Shown piece by piece: positions 1 through 8,092 of a stretch of DNA of 57,239 bases. Position 1 is the first letter of the stretch. Every line of letters starts with the position of its first letter. This DNA is from Candidatus Binatia bacterium. GTDB taxonomy: Bacteria > Eisenbacteria > RBG-16-71-46 > SZUA-252. The notes under the pieces are model-generated. The model did no database searches, was not told the origin of the DNA, and saw nothing but the letters and a program-made list of their open reading frames with translations. Location: NCBI GenBank assembly GCA_035631035.1, contig DASQJL010000114.1, forward strand, positions 1 to 57,239. Reading direction: 5' to 3'. The translations under genes and the position numbers were made by a program.

Positions 1-1
1 A

Positions 2-148
2 ATTGCGTTCCCCCTCACCCTGATCACGATCGGCATCGTTCTGCTCCTCAAGGAATTGGGCTATCTGCACGGCAACATCCTCCGCTACTGGCCGGTGCTC
101 CTGATCGTGTGGGGGATCGGAATGATCTGGGCCGCGCGGAAAGGTTGA
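2..148 (+). CDS. C-terminal fragment of a LiaI/LiaF-like transmembrane-domain protein
   Basis: Only the last 48 residues are in the window; the gene begins upstream of base 1. The fragment has two short hydrophobic segments (around FPLTLITIGIVLLL and YWPVLLIVWGIGMIW) separated by a loop with the LGYLHGNILRYWP signature. This pattern is typical of the LiaI-LiaF-like transmembrane region (DUF5668-type), where helical pairs are joined by a loop ending in a YWP or FWP motif. These proteins sit in the inner membrane and are often linked to envelope-stress sensing. The function of this member cannot be fixed from the tail alone. It ends about 100 bases before the metal-uptake locus and may be unrelated to it. 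Confidence 0.6.
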   Translation: MAFPLTLITIGIVLLLKELGYLHGNILRYWPVLLIVWGIGMIWAARKG

Positions 149-249
149 AACGGGCGCGCGCCAGCGCGACACCAGGGGCTGCGGCCCGGTGGACTCACTC
201 AAAAATGTTGTCTCGGAACCATGAGTCGTTTGGTACGGTTGAACGCGTG

Positions 250-522
250 ATGAATCTCGTCCGAACCGACCTCCGCCGTATTGCCCTGGTTGCCCTTGCG
301 CTGCTGTTCTGCTGGGTAGCCACGGGAGTCGTCCATCAGCACCGGGAAGACGTCACCTGCGAGATCTGCAAGCTGCTGCACAGCGGCACGGTGGCGGTGG
401 GCCGTCCTCCCGATTCACCGGCGCCGAGCGAGCGCTATGAGCGCATCTCCTCGGTAACGATCGAGCAGCCCTCCGCACCGAGTCTATCTCCCACGCACGT
501 CCGCGGTCCTCCCCTCGGCTGA
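250..522 (+). CDS. Small secreted or membrane-anchored His/Cys-rich protein, possible metal binder
   Basis: The ATG at 250 gives 90 residues; an upstream ATG at 205 is possible, and no strong ribosome-binding site settles the choice. Residues 7-27 are a hydrophobic signal or anchor segment. Directly after it come H29-x-H31 and a CxxC pair (C37, C40) followed by H44, a cluster suited to binding a transition metal. The rest is Pro/Ser-rich low-complexity sequence without further Cys. Small proteins of this layout occur beside metal transporters. The next genes encode an outer-membrane barrel, a ZnuA-like binding protein and a permease, so a role in periplasmic metal handling is inferred, not shown. 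I do not recognise a named family with certainty. Confidence 0.55.
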   Translation: MNLVRTDLRRIALVALALLFCWVATGVVHQHREDVTCEICKLLHSGTVAVGRPPDSPAPSERYERISSVTIEQPSAPSLSPTHVRGPPLG

Positions 523-653
523 TTCTTCCAGCAGTCCCCGAAGACATTTTCGACGACGAGGGCGCCCGTCTCGCCTGACGAGGCGCGGCCCGGCCCGTGG
601 TCCCATGCTCGGAATGGGACCGTTGCCGCATTCGACTGGAGGATCTTGCCGTC

Positions 654-1817
654 ATGCTGCGACGAGCGTTGATCAGCGTACTCGTGTTGTCATCGTTCGC
701 GAGCATTGGCACGTTCGCGAGCGTTGCATCCGCTCAGGAGGGGGACAGCACTCAGGTGGTTGGCGAAGGCGGGGCGTCCACTTCCGAAACCGGGTCATCC
801 ACTTCGATGTTCTCGAACCTCGCCAATCCGGCGATCGGGATGAACGCGCTCTTTTCCGTGCAGGCCGCGCACAATCTGGCGCGAGCCTACGGGTTCGACT
901 TCGACGAGGCCGAGATCAGCCTGCTCTCGGTCGTGGATCCCTACTGGACGTTCACGAGCAACATCGTGTTCCTGCCGGACCACACGATCGATCCCGAGGA
1001 GGTGTGGGTCCGCAATACGAGCCTCACTTCGATTCAGCTCAAGCTTGGCCAACTTCGCGGGACGTTCGGGAAGCACGGCCTCCTTCACACCCATGCCTTT
1101 CCCTTCATTCAGGCGCCGATCATGATGGCCAACACGATCGGGGAGGAAGGATTCAAGGACCCTGGGCTCGAGGCATCGTGGTTGACGCCCCTTCCCTGGT
1201 ACGCCGAGCTCACCGGGGGCGCCTACAAGGCCGTCGGGGTTGATGATGACCATCCTCTGGACCTCGGCTCCACGCGGCACGACAACATCCCGTGGCTCGG
1301 TCATTTCAAGAGCCAGTTCGACCTCAACGATGAGACGACGATGGAGCTCGGCCAGTCGATTCTCGAGGGCAGGGGCTCCGATGGGCATCGCCACGCCGCC
1401 TACGGCGCGGACGCCACCATCCGGAACGTGCCGGCACGCAGCTCGAACCGAAAAGGCTGGATCCTCCAGGGGGAGTACATCCAGAAGGCGTCCTACCCGG
1501 GAGGCTCGTATCACCGGGAGGCGGACGGCGGCTACGCCTCGTTCCAGTACCGGTTCTCGCAGGTCTGGTGGGGCGGGGTACGCGGCGAGCGGGCCCGCCG
1601 CAGCTTCACCGATTTCATGGTCGACGAAGCGGGCGATCCGATTCCCGGGACCGTCAACCGAGGGTCCGTGAACATCGCATGGACGCCCTCGGAGTTCTCG
1701 TTCATCCGGCTGGAATACAGCCACGCCAAGGCGGATCGCGGCACTCATCCCACCGACGACCGCATCATGGTCCAGATGAGCTACACCATTGGGTTCCACC
1801 CAGCCCATGCCTACTAG
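654..1817 (+). CDS. Outer-membrane beta-barrel protein of a metal-uptake locus (porin-like)
   Basis: 387 residues from the ATG at 654, which follows a GGAGG at about 638 and opens a clear signal peptide (MLRRALISVLVLSSFAS, cleavage near ASAQ). The mature part has alternating polar/hydrophobic strands and ends in aromatic-rich strands (VQMSYTIGF), as expected for an outer-membrane barrel. No TonB plug motif was evident. The LGQLRGTFGKHGLLHTHAFPF region resembles proteins annotated as zinc-regulated outer-membrane receptors or porins found next to ZnuAB genes. It probably passes a metal or metal complex across the outer membrane to the binding protein encoded 52 bases downstream. Substrate is inferred from context only. 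Confidence 0.6.
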   Translation: MLRRALISVLVLSSFASIGTFASVASAQEGDSTQVVGEGGASTSETGSSTSMFSNLANPAIGMNALFSVQAAHNLARAYGFDFDEAEISLLSVVDPYWTFTSNIVFLPDHTIDPEEVWVRNTSLTSIQLKLGQLRGTFGKHGLLHTHAFPFIQAPIMMANTIGEEGFKDPGLEASWLTPLPWYAELTGGAYKAVGVDDDHPLDLGSTRHDNIPWLGHFKSQFDLNDETTMELGQSILEGRGSDGHRHAAYGADATIRNVPARSSNRKGWILQGEYIQKASYPGGSYHREADGGYASFQYRFSQVWWGGVRGERARRSFTDFMVDEAGDPIPGTVNRGSVNIAWTPSEFSFIRLEYSHAKADRGTHPTDDRIMVQMSYTIGFHPAHAY

Positions 1818-1869
1818 AAACCCGCTCGATATCCGATTGAAGAACCCTCACGTACGCTGGAGGAAGTCC

Positions 1870-2802
1870 ATGAAGTCCATCGTTCGACTTGCCCTGTTGC
1901 TCAGCCTCGGTCTGGGGCTCGCGTCTCCCGCCCGCGCCGACCTCAAGGTCGCGACCTCATTGACGGATCTGGCCTCGGTGGCGCAGTTCGTGGGCGGGAA
2001 GCACGTGACCGCCCAGAGCCTCTGCCGGGGGTTCGAGGATCCGCACTTCGTCCCCGCGAAGCCGAGTCTCATGAAGGCGATCCAGCACGCCGACGTCTAC
2101 GTTTCGACCGGCCTCGAGCTCGATGGCGGTTGGCTCCCGCTCGTCTTGCCGGGGAGCCGCAATCCCAAGATCCAGCAAGGCGCCAAGGGATTCGTCGATG
2201 CGTCGCGCGGCGTGTCCGTGCTGGAAAAGCCTACCGGCACCGTGAGCCGGGCCGCGGGAGATATCCATCCCCTCGGCAACCCTCATTACTACCTGGATCC
2301 CAAGGCGCTCGAAGTGGTCGCCGATCACCTGGCCAACGTCTTCTCCGGACTGGATCCGGCAAACGCAGCCGAGTACGCGGCGAACGCAAAGGCGTTCGAC
2401 GAACGGATGGAGACTTCATTGAAGAAGTGGGAGAAGGAGATGGCGCCGTACCGCGGCGCGACCATCGTGCCCTACCACCTGAACTTCATCTATTTCGCAG
2501 ACCGGTTCGGGCTCAAGCTCTTCGGCACGGTCGAGCCCAAACCAGGCATTCCGCCCAACGCGCACTACATCGCCCAGCTCTCGGACAACATGAAGAAGTC
2601 GGGCGTCAAAGTCGTGACCTACCAGCCGTACTACAACGCTGACGCGGCCAAGCAACTCGCGAAGCGAGCTGGAGGCGTCGCCGTGGAGGTGCCGACCGAG
2701 GCGGGGGGCATGCCTGGAACGGATGACGTCTTTTCCAAGTTCGACTTCATTGTCTCGTCCCTTTCCCGGGCTCTGTCCGGCAGCCAGGGAGGATCGCGAT
2801 GA
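1870..2802 (+). CDS. znuA: Metal ABC transporter periplasmic binding protein (ZnuA/TroA family)
   Basis: 310 residues from the ATG at 1870, with a GGAGGAAG ribosome-binding site at 1859-1866 and a signal peptide ending at ARA-DLKVATSL. Family features are the N-terminal KVATSLTDLASVAQFVGG, a metal-ligand His in the DPHFVPAKPS block, another in GNPHYYLDPK, and a C-terminal Glu/Asp region in VPTEAGGMPGTDDV. The His-rich loop typical of high-affinity ZnuA is lacking, so Zn(II), Mn(II) or another divalent cation is possible. It should deliver metal to the permease encoded next, whose start codon overlaps this stop (ATGA at 2799-2802). Confidence 0.85.
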   Translation: MKSIVRLALLLSLGLGLASPARADLKVATSLTDLASVAQFVGGKHVTAQSLCRGFEDPHFVPAKPSLMKAIQHADVYVSTGLELDGGWLPLVLPGSRNPKIQQGAKGFVDASRGVSVLEKPTGTVSRAAGDIHPLGNPHYYLDPKALEVVADHLANVFSGLDPANAAEYAANAKAFDERMETSLKKWEKEMAPYRGATIVPYHLNFIYFADRFGLKLFGTVEPKPGIPPNAHYIAQLSDNMKKSGVKVVTYQPYYNADAAKQLAKRAGGVAVEVPTEAGGMPGTDDVFSKFDFIVSSLSRALSGSQGGSR

Positions 2803-3674
2803 CGTTTCTCAGCGTTATGGCACTGCCGCTCCTCGCGTGCGCGCTCCTCGCCTTGATCCTCCCCTCCCTCGGCCAGCACGTGCTGGCCCGCGGGGTGATC
2901 TTCGTGGACCTGGCGCTCGCTCAGATCGCCGCACTGGGTCAGAGCGTCGCGTTTCTCATGGGGGCGGAGCCGCACGATCCAAGCACGTACCTGTGGTCGT
3001 TCGGGTTCACGCTCCTCGGAGCCGCGCTGTTCAGCTTCCTTTGGGATCGCGAGCACTCCGTCCTGCAGGAGGCCTTCATCGGAATCTCGTTCGCCTTGGC
3101 CACGGCCTCCACGCTGCTCCTTCTCTCGAATGCCCCTCATGGGGCGGAGCATGTGAGCGGTGCCCTGAGCGGGGAGGCGCTTGGATGGGTCACCTGGAAA
3201 GACATCGCCATCATGGCGACGCTGTTCGCGGCCATTGGCCTCTTCCTGTTCCTGGCACGGCGGAAGCTGCTGCTCTGCTCCGAAGATCCCAAGGCCGCGA
3301 GAAGGATGGGGCTCTCGGTGAAGAAGTGGGACTTCCTCTTCTACGCGTCCTTCGGTCTGGTGGTTACGACTGCAGTGCGGGTATCCGGTGTCCTGGCGGT
3401 TTTCTCGTTCCTCATCGTTCCGGTGGTCTGCTCGACGCTGCTCGGCCGCAGGGGAGCGGCCCGCCTCTATTGGGCCTGGGCAATCGCGTTCGTCGCATCC
3501 ATGCTCGGCGCGGGGCTCTCCTACCTCAAGGACTGGCCCATGGGGGCAACGATCGTCTGCCTCTTCGGAGCCACCGTGGCCGTCGTCTCCCTGTCCGTGC
3601 GCATGAAGTATGTTGACGATCGGGCGACCGGGACGGAGCCGCCGGAGGAGATCCGCTTCACGGGCACCCGGTGA
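2799..3674 (+). CDS. znuB: Metal ABC transporter inner-membrane permease (ZnuB/TroC family)
   Basis: 291 residues with about eight hydrophobic segments. The start GVIFVDLALAQIAALGQSVAFLMG is a hallmark of the ABC-3 metal permease family, and the LAVFSFLIVPVVCSTLLG segment near residue 205 matches the conserved C-terminal half. The start codon overlaps the stop of the binding-protein gene, so the two are translationally coupled. No ZnuC-type ATPase lies between, before or after these genes in the window, which is unusual because this family normally needs one. The ATPase may be encoded elsewhere. Confidence 0.85.
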   Translation: MTFLSVMALPLLACALLALILPSLGQHVLARGVIFVDLALAQIAALGQSVAFLMGAEPHDPSTYLWSFGFTLLGAALFSFLWDREHSVLQEAFIGISFALATASTLLLLSNAPHGAEHVSGALSGEALGWVTWKDIAIMATLFAAIGLFLFLARRKLLLCSEDPKAARRMGLSVKKWDFLFYASFGLVVTTAVRVSGVLAVFSFLIVPVVCSTLLGRRGAARLYWAWAIAFVASMLGAGLSYLKDWPMGATIVCLFGATVAVVSLSVRMKYVDDRATGTEPPEEIRFTGTR

Positions 3675-3749
3675 CAAATGGATGGAACCGCCTCCTCGCC
3701 GGGGGCGTATTCGGCCCAGAGAGCCCCGTCGCCCTGCTCAGGAGGCCCC

Positions 3750-4172
3750 GTGACGCGCAAGCAGACGATTCTCGGCGTGAGCCTGCTTTTCCTCGCATGT
3801 CTCGGCATCGGCGTGATCTGGACGCTTCGAACGGAACCTCCCTCCGCGCACCCCTGGTGGGCCGGGAAGGACGCCAAGGTCCGCATGGAGGTCTGGGAGC
3901 CCGGGAAGGACATGGCCACGTTCGGCATGACCCTGCCCAAGAAGACGGTGGACGGCATGGTGGCGCTGGGCCTCAAGAGCGTCGTGCAGGTCGGCCACAC
4001 CGACGTCGACTTTCGCCGCTACTGGAGGCAGATCCAGGCGCTTCCGCCGGGAGAGAAGCTGCGAATTGCGGGAGACGAGGGAGCCACGACGTACGTGTGG
4101 ATCGAGACGCCCGACGTCAACGCGCCCCCGGTCCGTCCCCCGGCTGCGGCCGCCGAGTCCACCGGCACCTAG
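3750..4172 (+). CDS. Small membrane-anchored protein of unknown function
   Basis: 140 residues from a GTG at 3750, chosen because GGAGG sits at 3741-3745; an ATG at 3678 would add 24 residues with no obvious ribosome-binding site. One hydrophobic helix (ILGVSLLFLACLGIGVIWTL, residues 6-25) is followed by a soluble region of about 100 residues and a Pro/Ala-rich tail. The block MTLPKKTVDGMVALGLKS is the most structured part. I recognise no family. It lies 75 bases after the permease gene on the same strand, so it could be the last member of the metal locus. Confidence 0.6.
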   Translation: MTRKQTILGVSLLFLACLGIGVIWTLRTEPPSAHPWWAGKDAKVRMEVWEPGKDMATFGMTLPKKTVDGMVALGLKSVVQVGHTDVDFRRYWRQIQALPPGEKLRIAGDEGATTYVWIETPDVNAPPVRPPAAAAESTGT

Positions 4173-4201
4173 GCGGGTCGCACCGGCCCGGGGCGACCCG
4201 C
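4173..4201. terminator. Perfect GC-rich hairpin between convergent genes
   Basis: GCGGGTCGC and its exact complement GCGACCCGC (9 bp arms, 11-base loop) fill the 37-base gap between two genes that end toward each other. There is no T-run on either side. It fits a bidirectional transcription barrier or mRNA 3'-end stabiliser better than a classical intrinsic terminator. Confidence 0.5.
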
Positions 4202-4209
4202 GCCCGGGA

Positions 4210-6081
4210 TTACGGCGCGACGCCCGAGGCGGCGGAAAGCGATGCCTTGGGATTCAGCAGCCGGATCGTCTTGTCCCCCGCCTTCTTCTCCTCGGCGCTC
4301 TGCACGATGTACTGCTTCACCTGCTCCACCGTCAGCTTCGGATTCAGGGCCCAGAGCTTCGCCGCCAGGTTGGTGACGTTCGGCGCGGCCATGCTCGTCC
4401 CGCTCAGCTTCATGCGGTCCCCGCCGGGCACGTAGCTGTCGACCTCGAACCCGCTGGAGTAGACGTCCACGTTGCCGAAGCTGGTGAACGAGGTCTGGTC
4501 TCCCGCCTGGTCGACGGCGCCCGCGACGAGAACGTTCGGCAGCTTGAACGAGCTAGGCATCACCTCGTCGAATTTCACGTTGTTGTCCGAGTTTCCGGCC
4601 GCGATGACGAAGAGCGTGCCGGGAGCGCCCTTCACGGCGTCGAAGAGCTTCTTGTAGTCGATGTCGTAGAGCTTGCGGGCCAGCGCGCGCCGCTGCTCCG
4701 GCGTGCCGCCGGCGTGATTCTGCTCGAGGGCCCGGTCGATCGACTTGAGATCGCCGCCCCAGCTCATGTTGACCACCCGGGCGCCGTTGGCCTTGAAGTA
4801 GGCCACCGACTTCGCCATGGCGTCCCCGTCCTTCACCGCCTGCTCGACGGTCGGCTTCTCCGGAACGGAGTGATAGTCGAACGTGATGCGACAGGCGAGC
4901 ACCCGCGCCGCCGGATTGCCCCGCGTCGCGATCCCCGCGACGTGCGTTCCGTGCGCGTATTGCGAGTAGGCGGTGAGCCCCTCCAGGAACGGCTGCACCT
5001 GGTCGCGCGTGAGGCCGCTGAGCTTCTGCTTCAACGCCGTCGCCTCGGGCGTATCCAGGTTCGCCTGCAGGTCCTCGAATCCCTTGAGGTCGCCCTTGTA
5101 GACGTCCTTGTTCGGGACCGCCTTGTCGACGTCGAAGAGGAGCGCGGTCTCCTTGTCGGAGTGGAGCGACCACGCGATGCCGTTCACATCGTCGACGTAG
5201 CCGTCCTTGTCGTCGTCCTTGCCGTTCCCCGGGATCTCCTTGGCGTTCACCCAGAGCTGCTTGGGGTAGAGCGACACGTCGACGCCGGAATCCCAGATGC
5301 CGACCACGACCGGCGTGAGCTTGCCGGAGTCGTCCAGCGTCACGTCGCGAGCCGCCCAGATGTCAGCCTTCTGCTCGGCCTTGTTCGCGTCGAGGACGGC
5401 CGCGTACGCGGCCACGACGTCATCCTTGATCGGCAGGATGTCGATCGCCGCGTACCCGGCGGAGACCACGCCGCTCGCCAGGTCCTGGCTGATCGTGCCG
5501 TTCTGATACGCGGGATCGACGTTCGCCTGGATGCTACCCTGCATGAGACTGAGCGAGGTGATCTCGAAGCTCCCCTTGGTCGACTTGAGGACCTCCTGCA
5601 CCTCCGTGTAGGGAAGCGCCCGGAGCGACTGCTCGAGGTTCGCGCGAACGGCGGCGTGCAGGTCGGCGGCGCCCGACTCGTGCGCCTTCATGATCGCCTC
5701 GGCCAGGAGTCCCGACGTCAGCTTCTGCGCCGGCTTGTCCTGGAGGTCGCGGACCTGAGCCACGAGCTGCTTCGCCGCGGGGTAGTCCTCCTTCAGCATC
5801 GCGATCGTGAGGAGCGTGCCGTACATGCGCCGCACCGCGGTCGGGTCCTGGATGTCGTACTTGTCGAGATCGGCCCTCATGTCCTTCTCGACGGCGGCGG
5901 CCAGCTCGAGGATCGCGGCCTTGTTGGTCACGAGCGCGCTCGGCTTGTCGGGGATCTTGTAGGTGTGCGGCGGCAGGTCGGCGAGCTTCGTGATGGGGAT
6001 CTTCCCCGCCGCGAAGGCGGGGGCCCCGGGCGCGAAAAGGAGAACTGCGGACAGCGCGGCGACGGCGGCAAGGTGTTTCAT
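4210..6081 (-). CDS. Secreted S8 (subtilisin-like) serine peptidase
   Basis: 623 residues from the ATG whose complement is at 6079-6081; the start follows a GAGG and opens a signal peptide (MKHLAAVAALSAVLLFAPGAPAFA). The catalytic triad is visible: Asp264 in VVVGIWDSGVD, His380 in HGTHVAGIATRG, and Ser563 in GTSMAAPNVTNLAA, with oxyanion Asn497 in AAGNSD. About 225 residues precede the catalytic Asp, a long N-terminal propeptide-like region without a recognised domain. Between the Asp and His is an insert rich in Asp and Gly (GNGKDDDKDGYVDDVNG, residues 285-301) resembling a calcium-binding loop. It ends soon after the catalytic domain, with no sorting domain, so it is likely periplasmic or released. 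Confidence 0.9.
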   Translation of the reverse strand: MKHLAAVAALSAVLLFAPGAPAFAAGKIPITKLADLPPHTYKIPDKPSALVTNKAAILELAAAVEKDMRADLDKYDIQDPTAVRRMYGTLLTIAMLKEDYPAAKQLVAQVRDLQDKPAQKLTSGLLAEAIMKAHESGAADLHAAVRANLEQSLRALPYTEVQEVLKSTKGSFEITSLSLMQGSIQANVDPAYQNGTISQDLASGVVSAGYAAIDILPIKDDVVAAYAAVLDANKAEQKADIWAARDVTLDDSGKLTPVVVGIWDSGVDVSLYPKQLWVNAKEIPGNGKDDDKDGYVDDVNGIAWSLHSDKETALLFDVDKAVPNKDVYKGDLKGFEDLQANLDTPEATALKQKLSGLTRDQVQPFLEGLTAYSQYAHGTHVAGIATRGNPAARVLACRITFDYHSVPEKPTVEQAVKDGDAMAKSVAYFKANGARVVNMSWGGDLKSIDRALEQNHAGGTPEQRRALARKLYDIDYKKLFDAVKGAPGTLFVIAAGNSDNNVKFDEVMPSSFKLPNVLVAGAVDQAGDQTSFTSFGNVDVYSSGFEVDSYVPGGDRMKLSGTSMAAPNVTNLAAKLWALNPKLTVEQVKQYIVQSAEEKKAGDKTIRLLNPKASLSAASGVAP

Positions 6082-6203
6082 GGGTGCCTCAAAGTCCTTT
6101 GCTGGAGGGTGAAACGGCATCGATCGTTTAACTTCCGCAACTCTACCAAACGGCGCTCCGAAGGTCCTAACGACGATCGTCGGGGGCCGCTTTCGCGCGC
6201 CGG

Positions 6204-6239
6204 TTGTCCCGAATTAAGCGTTGTCCTAGTTTTTAGGAC
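6204..6239 (+). promoter_or_regulatory. Candidate promoter and operator of the AbiE-like pair
   Basis: TTGTCC (6204-6209) and TAGTTT (6227-6232) are spaced by 17 bases like -35 and -10 boxes. Across the -10 lies a perfect inverted repeat, GTCCTA-5 bases-TAGGAC (6223-6239). Another GTCCTA occurs at 6164-6169 and TTGTCC recurs at 6221. AbiEi antitoxins are known to repress their own operon by binding inverted repeats at the promoter, which fits this position 17 bases before the antitoxin start. Promoter assignment is by eye. Confidence 0.5.
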
Positions 6240-6256
6240 GGGCCAGAATACAGGCC

Positions 6257-7306
6257 ATGAGTGGGACGGATCTGACCCCGCAGCTGGAGCGCCTGGCCGA
6301 ACTTCCCTTCGTCGAGAAACCCCGCGAGGTTCGGTGTGCCGGGCGGGGCGGGCGACCCTTGCCCGATGCATGTATCGAGCTCACCGTGGGGGGGAGGAAG
6401 CGGGTCCTCGCGGTCGAGTTCAGGCGGTCCGATCCGATCAGCCGGATCTCAATCGATCACTGGATCGCGCGAATCGGAGCATCGCGGCAGGATTGGATCC
6501 TGTTCGCGAACCATGTCGGCCCCCGTCTCGGCAAGGAGCTGCGGGAGCAACGGATCAATTTCGTCGACCGGGAGGGCAACTGCCACCTCTCGATCGATGA
6601 GGGACACGTGGCCTACATCGAAGGACGGAAGCGATCCTCTCCAGCCTGGGAATCTCACGGTATGGGTCGCGCCGGGTACCAGGTGCTGTTTGCCTTGCTG
6701 GCGAATCCCGGACTCACGGCAGGCACGGTACGGGAAATCGCGTCGTCATCCGGTGCGAGCAAAACGGCGGCTTCCTCGGTTCTGAACCGGCTGGAACGCG
6801 ACGGCATCGTCGTAGATCGCAACCTCCTGCATCCCGACACCTTGCTTCAGCGCTGGTTGAGCGGTTACGCCGACCGGGTTCGTCCCCGGCTCCTGTTCGG
6901 ACGATACGAGTCGAAGATCCAGGATCCGAACGAACTGGACCGGTTCCTGGAACGCGAGCTTTCCAGTCAAGGTGAGGATTCGTTCGTGGATGGGTCCAAG
7001 ACGATCCGATGGGCCTGGGGGGGCAGTGCGGCCGAACATCGACTTCTCCATTATTATCGTGGAACGATCACGGTCATCCACTTCGACCCAGCGCCGTCGA
7101 CCGCCGCCAAGCGGTGGGGCCTGGCTCCGGCACGAGCGGGGGCGATCACGTTCCTCGGCATTCCCGGCCCCCTCGCGTTCCAAGGTGCGGAGCCCAATAC
7201 GGTGCATCCGCTCCTGATCTATTCGGAGCTGCTGGCCACGGGCGAGGAGCGCGCCCGCGATGCTGCAGCCCGGATCCGGGAGCGCTATCTTCAGCACCTG
7301 TCATGA
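6257..7306 (+). CDS. Type IV toxin-antitoxin AbiEi-family antitoxin
   Basis: 349 residues. The N-terminal half (about residues 20-130) has an endonuclease-like layout (VLAVEFRRSDP) followed by INFVDREGNCHL, a block typical of long AbiEi-family antitoxins. A winged-helix region follows (GTVREIASSSGASKTAASSVLNRLERDGIV, about 155-190), fit for DNA binding. The C-terminal half is probably the antitoxin domain. The usual PD-(D/E)XK lysine position appears to be Arg here, so nuclease activity is unlikely. The stop codon overlaps the start of the nucleotidyltransferase gene (ATGA at 7303-7306), the normal antitoxin-then-toxin order. Palindromes just upstream suggest autoregulation. Confidence 0.75.
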   Translation: MSGTDLTPQLERLAELPFVEKPREVRCAGRGGRPLPDACIELTVGGRKRVLAVEFRRSDPISRISIDHWIARIGASRQDWILFANHVGPRLGKELREQRINFVDREGNCHLSIDEGHVAYIEGRKRSSPAWESHGMGRAGYQVLFALLANPGLTAGTVREIASSSGASKTAASSVLNRLERDGIVVDRNLLHPDTLLQRWLSGYADRVRPRLLFGRYESKIQDPNELDRFLERELSSQGEDSFVDGSKTIRWAWGGSAAEHRLLHYYRGTITVIHFDPAPSTAAKRWGLAPARAGAITFLGIPGPLAFQGAEPNTVHPLLIYSELLATGEERARDAAARIRERYLQHLS

Positions 7307-8079
7307 TCCGCCTCTCGGAAAATCATCTGTCGACCTTCCGCGATCTCGCCCGGCTCGGGCCTTCGGTCGACTTCAGCCTCATCGGCGCGCTGGCGCTGGC
7401 CTGCGCCCTGCCCCGCTTTCGCCGGCAGACGAACGACGTCGATATCACGACCGCGCTCCCCCTGGACGAGGCCAACGCGGCTCTGGCGCGATTGCCTGGG
7501 TGGAGCCGGACCGGCAGGGTGGAGTACGAGTGGCGCAGCGCCGGTGGGACCCTGGTGCACGTCTTTCCCATCGACGCGTCGTCTCGGGAACAGGGTTTTC
7601 TGGTGTGGTCCAAGGGCGGGCGGCGGATGAGCCTCGTGGGGATGAGACACGCGTTCGAGAAGACGAACCCGCTGAACGTGGCTCCCGGCGTCACGGTGCG
7701 ATCGGCATCGGTACCGGCGGTGATCCTCATGAAGTCCGTTGCCTATCAGGACCGGCCGCGGGAGCGGGAACGGGACGTCGACGACTTCGCGACCGTGATG
7801 GACGTCTACATCGACGATCGGGACGCGCGACGTTGGGCCGCGGGCCCGGGCGTGATTCATGAGGACGTCGGCGCCCATTGGCTGGGGCGGGACATCGCGG
7901 CGATCGCGAACGATGCCGAACGGAAGAGCATCGAGAGGTTCGTCGACATTCTGCGCGGCGGAGCGGCACTGGCCACGCTGACTCGGGTGTCGCCGCCGAG
8001 CCTGCGCGCGAATCCGAGAGATGTGCTGGCGCGATTGGAAGCGTTTCGAGCGGGGCTCGGCTCGGGAGGGTCCGCGTGA
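7303..8079 (+). CDS. AbiEii/AbiGii-like nucleotidyltransferase toxin
   Basis: 258 residues, start overlapping the antitoxin stop. The N-terminal part has a minimal nucleotidyltransferase signature: LIGALALAC, then RQTNDVDI with the Asp pair D45/D47. The later conserved block LMKSVAYQDRPRERERDVDDF (Lys, Arg and Asp residues) is typical of AbiEii toxins and related nucleotidyltransferases. AbiEii homologues such as MenT modify tRNA 3' ends and stop growth; that activity is not proven here. The gene ends 13 bases from the convergent pheA stop. The pair is visibly less GC-rich than the genes to its right, which fits mobile defence cargo. Confidence 0.75.
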   Translation: MIRLSENHLSTFRDLARLGPSVDFSLIGALALACALPRFRRQTNDVDITTALPLDEANAALARLPGWSRTGRVEYEWRSAGGTLVHVFPIDASSREQGFLVWSKGGRRMSLVGMRHAFEKTNPLNVAPGVTVRSASVPAVILMKSVAYQDRPRERERDVDDFATVMDVYIDDRDARRWAAGPGVIHEDVGAHWLGRDIAAIANDAERKSIERFVDILRGGAALATLTRVSPPSLRANPRDVLARLEAFRAGLGSGGSA

Positions 8080-8092
8080 GCGCGGCCGGGAT

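Noticed and set aside
192-237. GACTCA and TGAGTC as a Zur operator before the metal locus
   Set aside because: The arms are 34 bases apart and do not match known Zur box symmetry; probably chance.
4066-6600. Open frame of 844 codons on the plus strand
   Set aside because: Runs antisense through the S8 peptidase, whose catalytic triad is intact, and into the toxin-antitoxin promoter. Not a gene.
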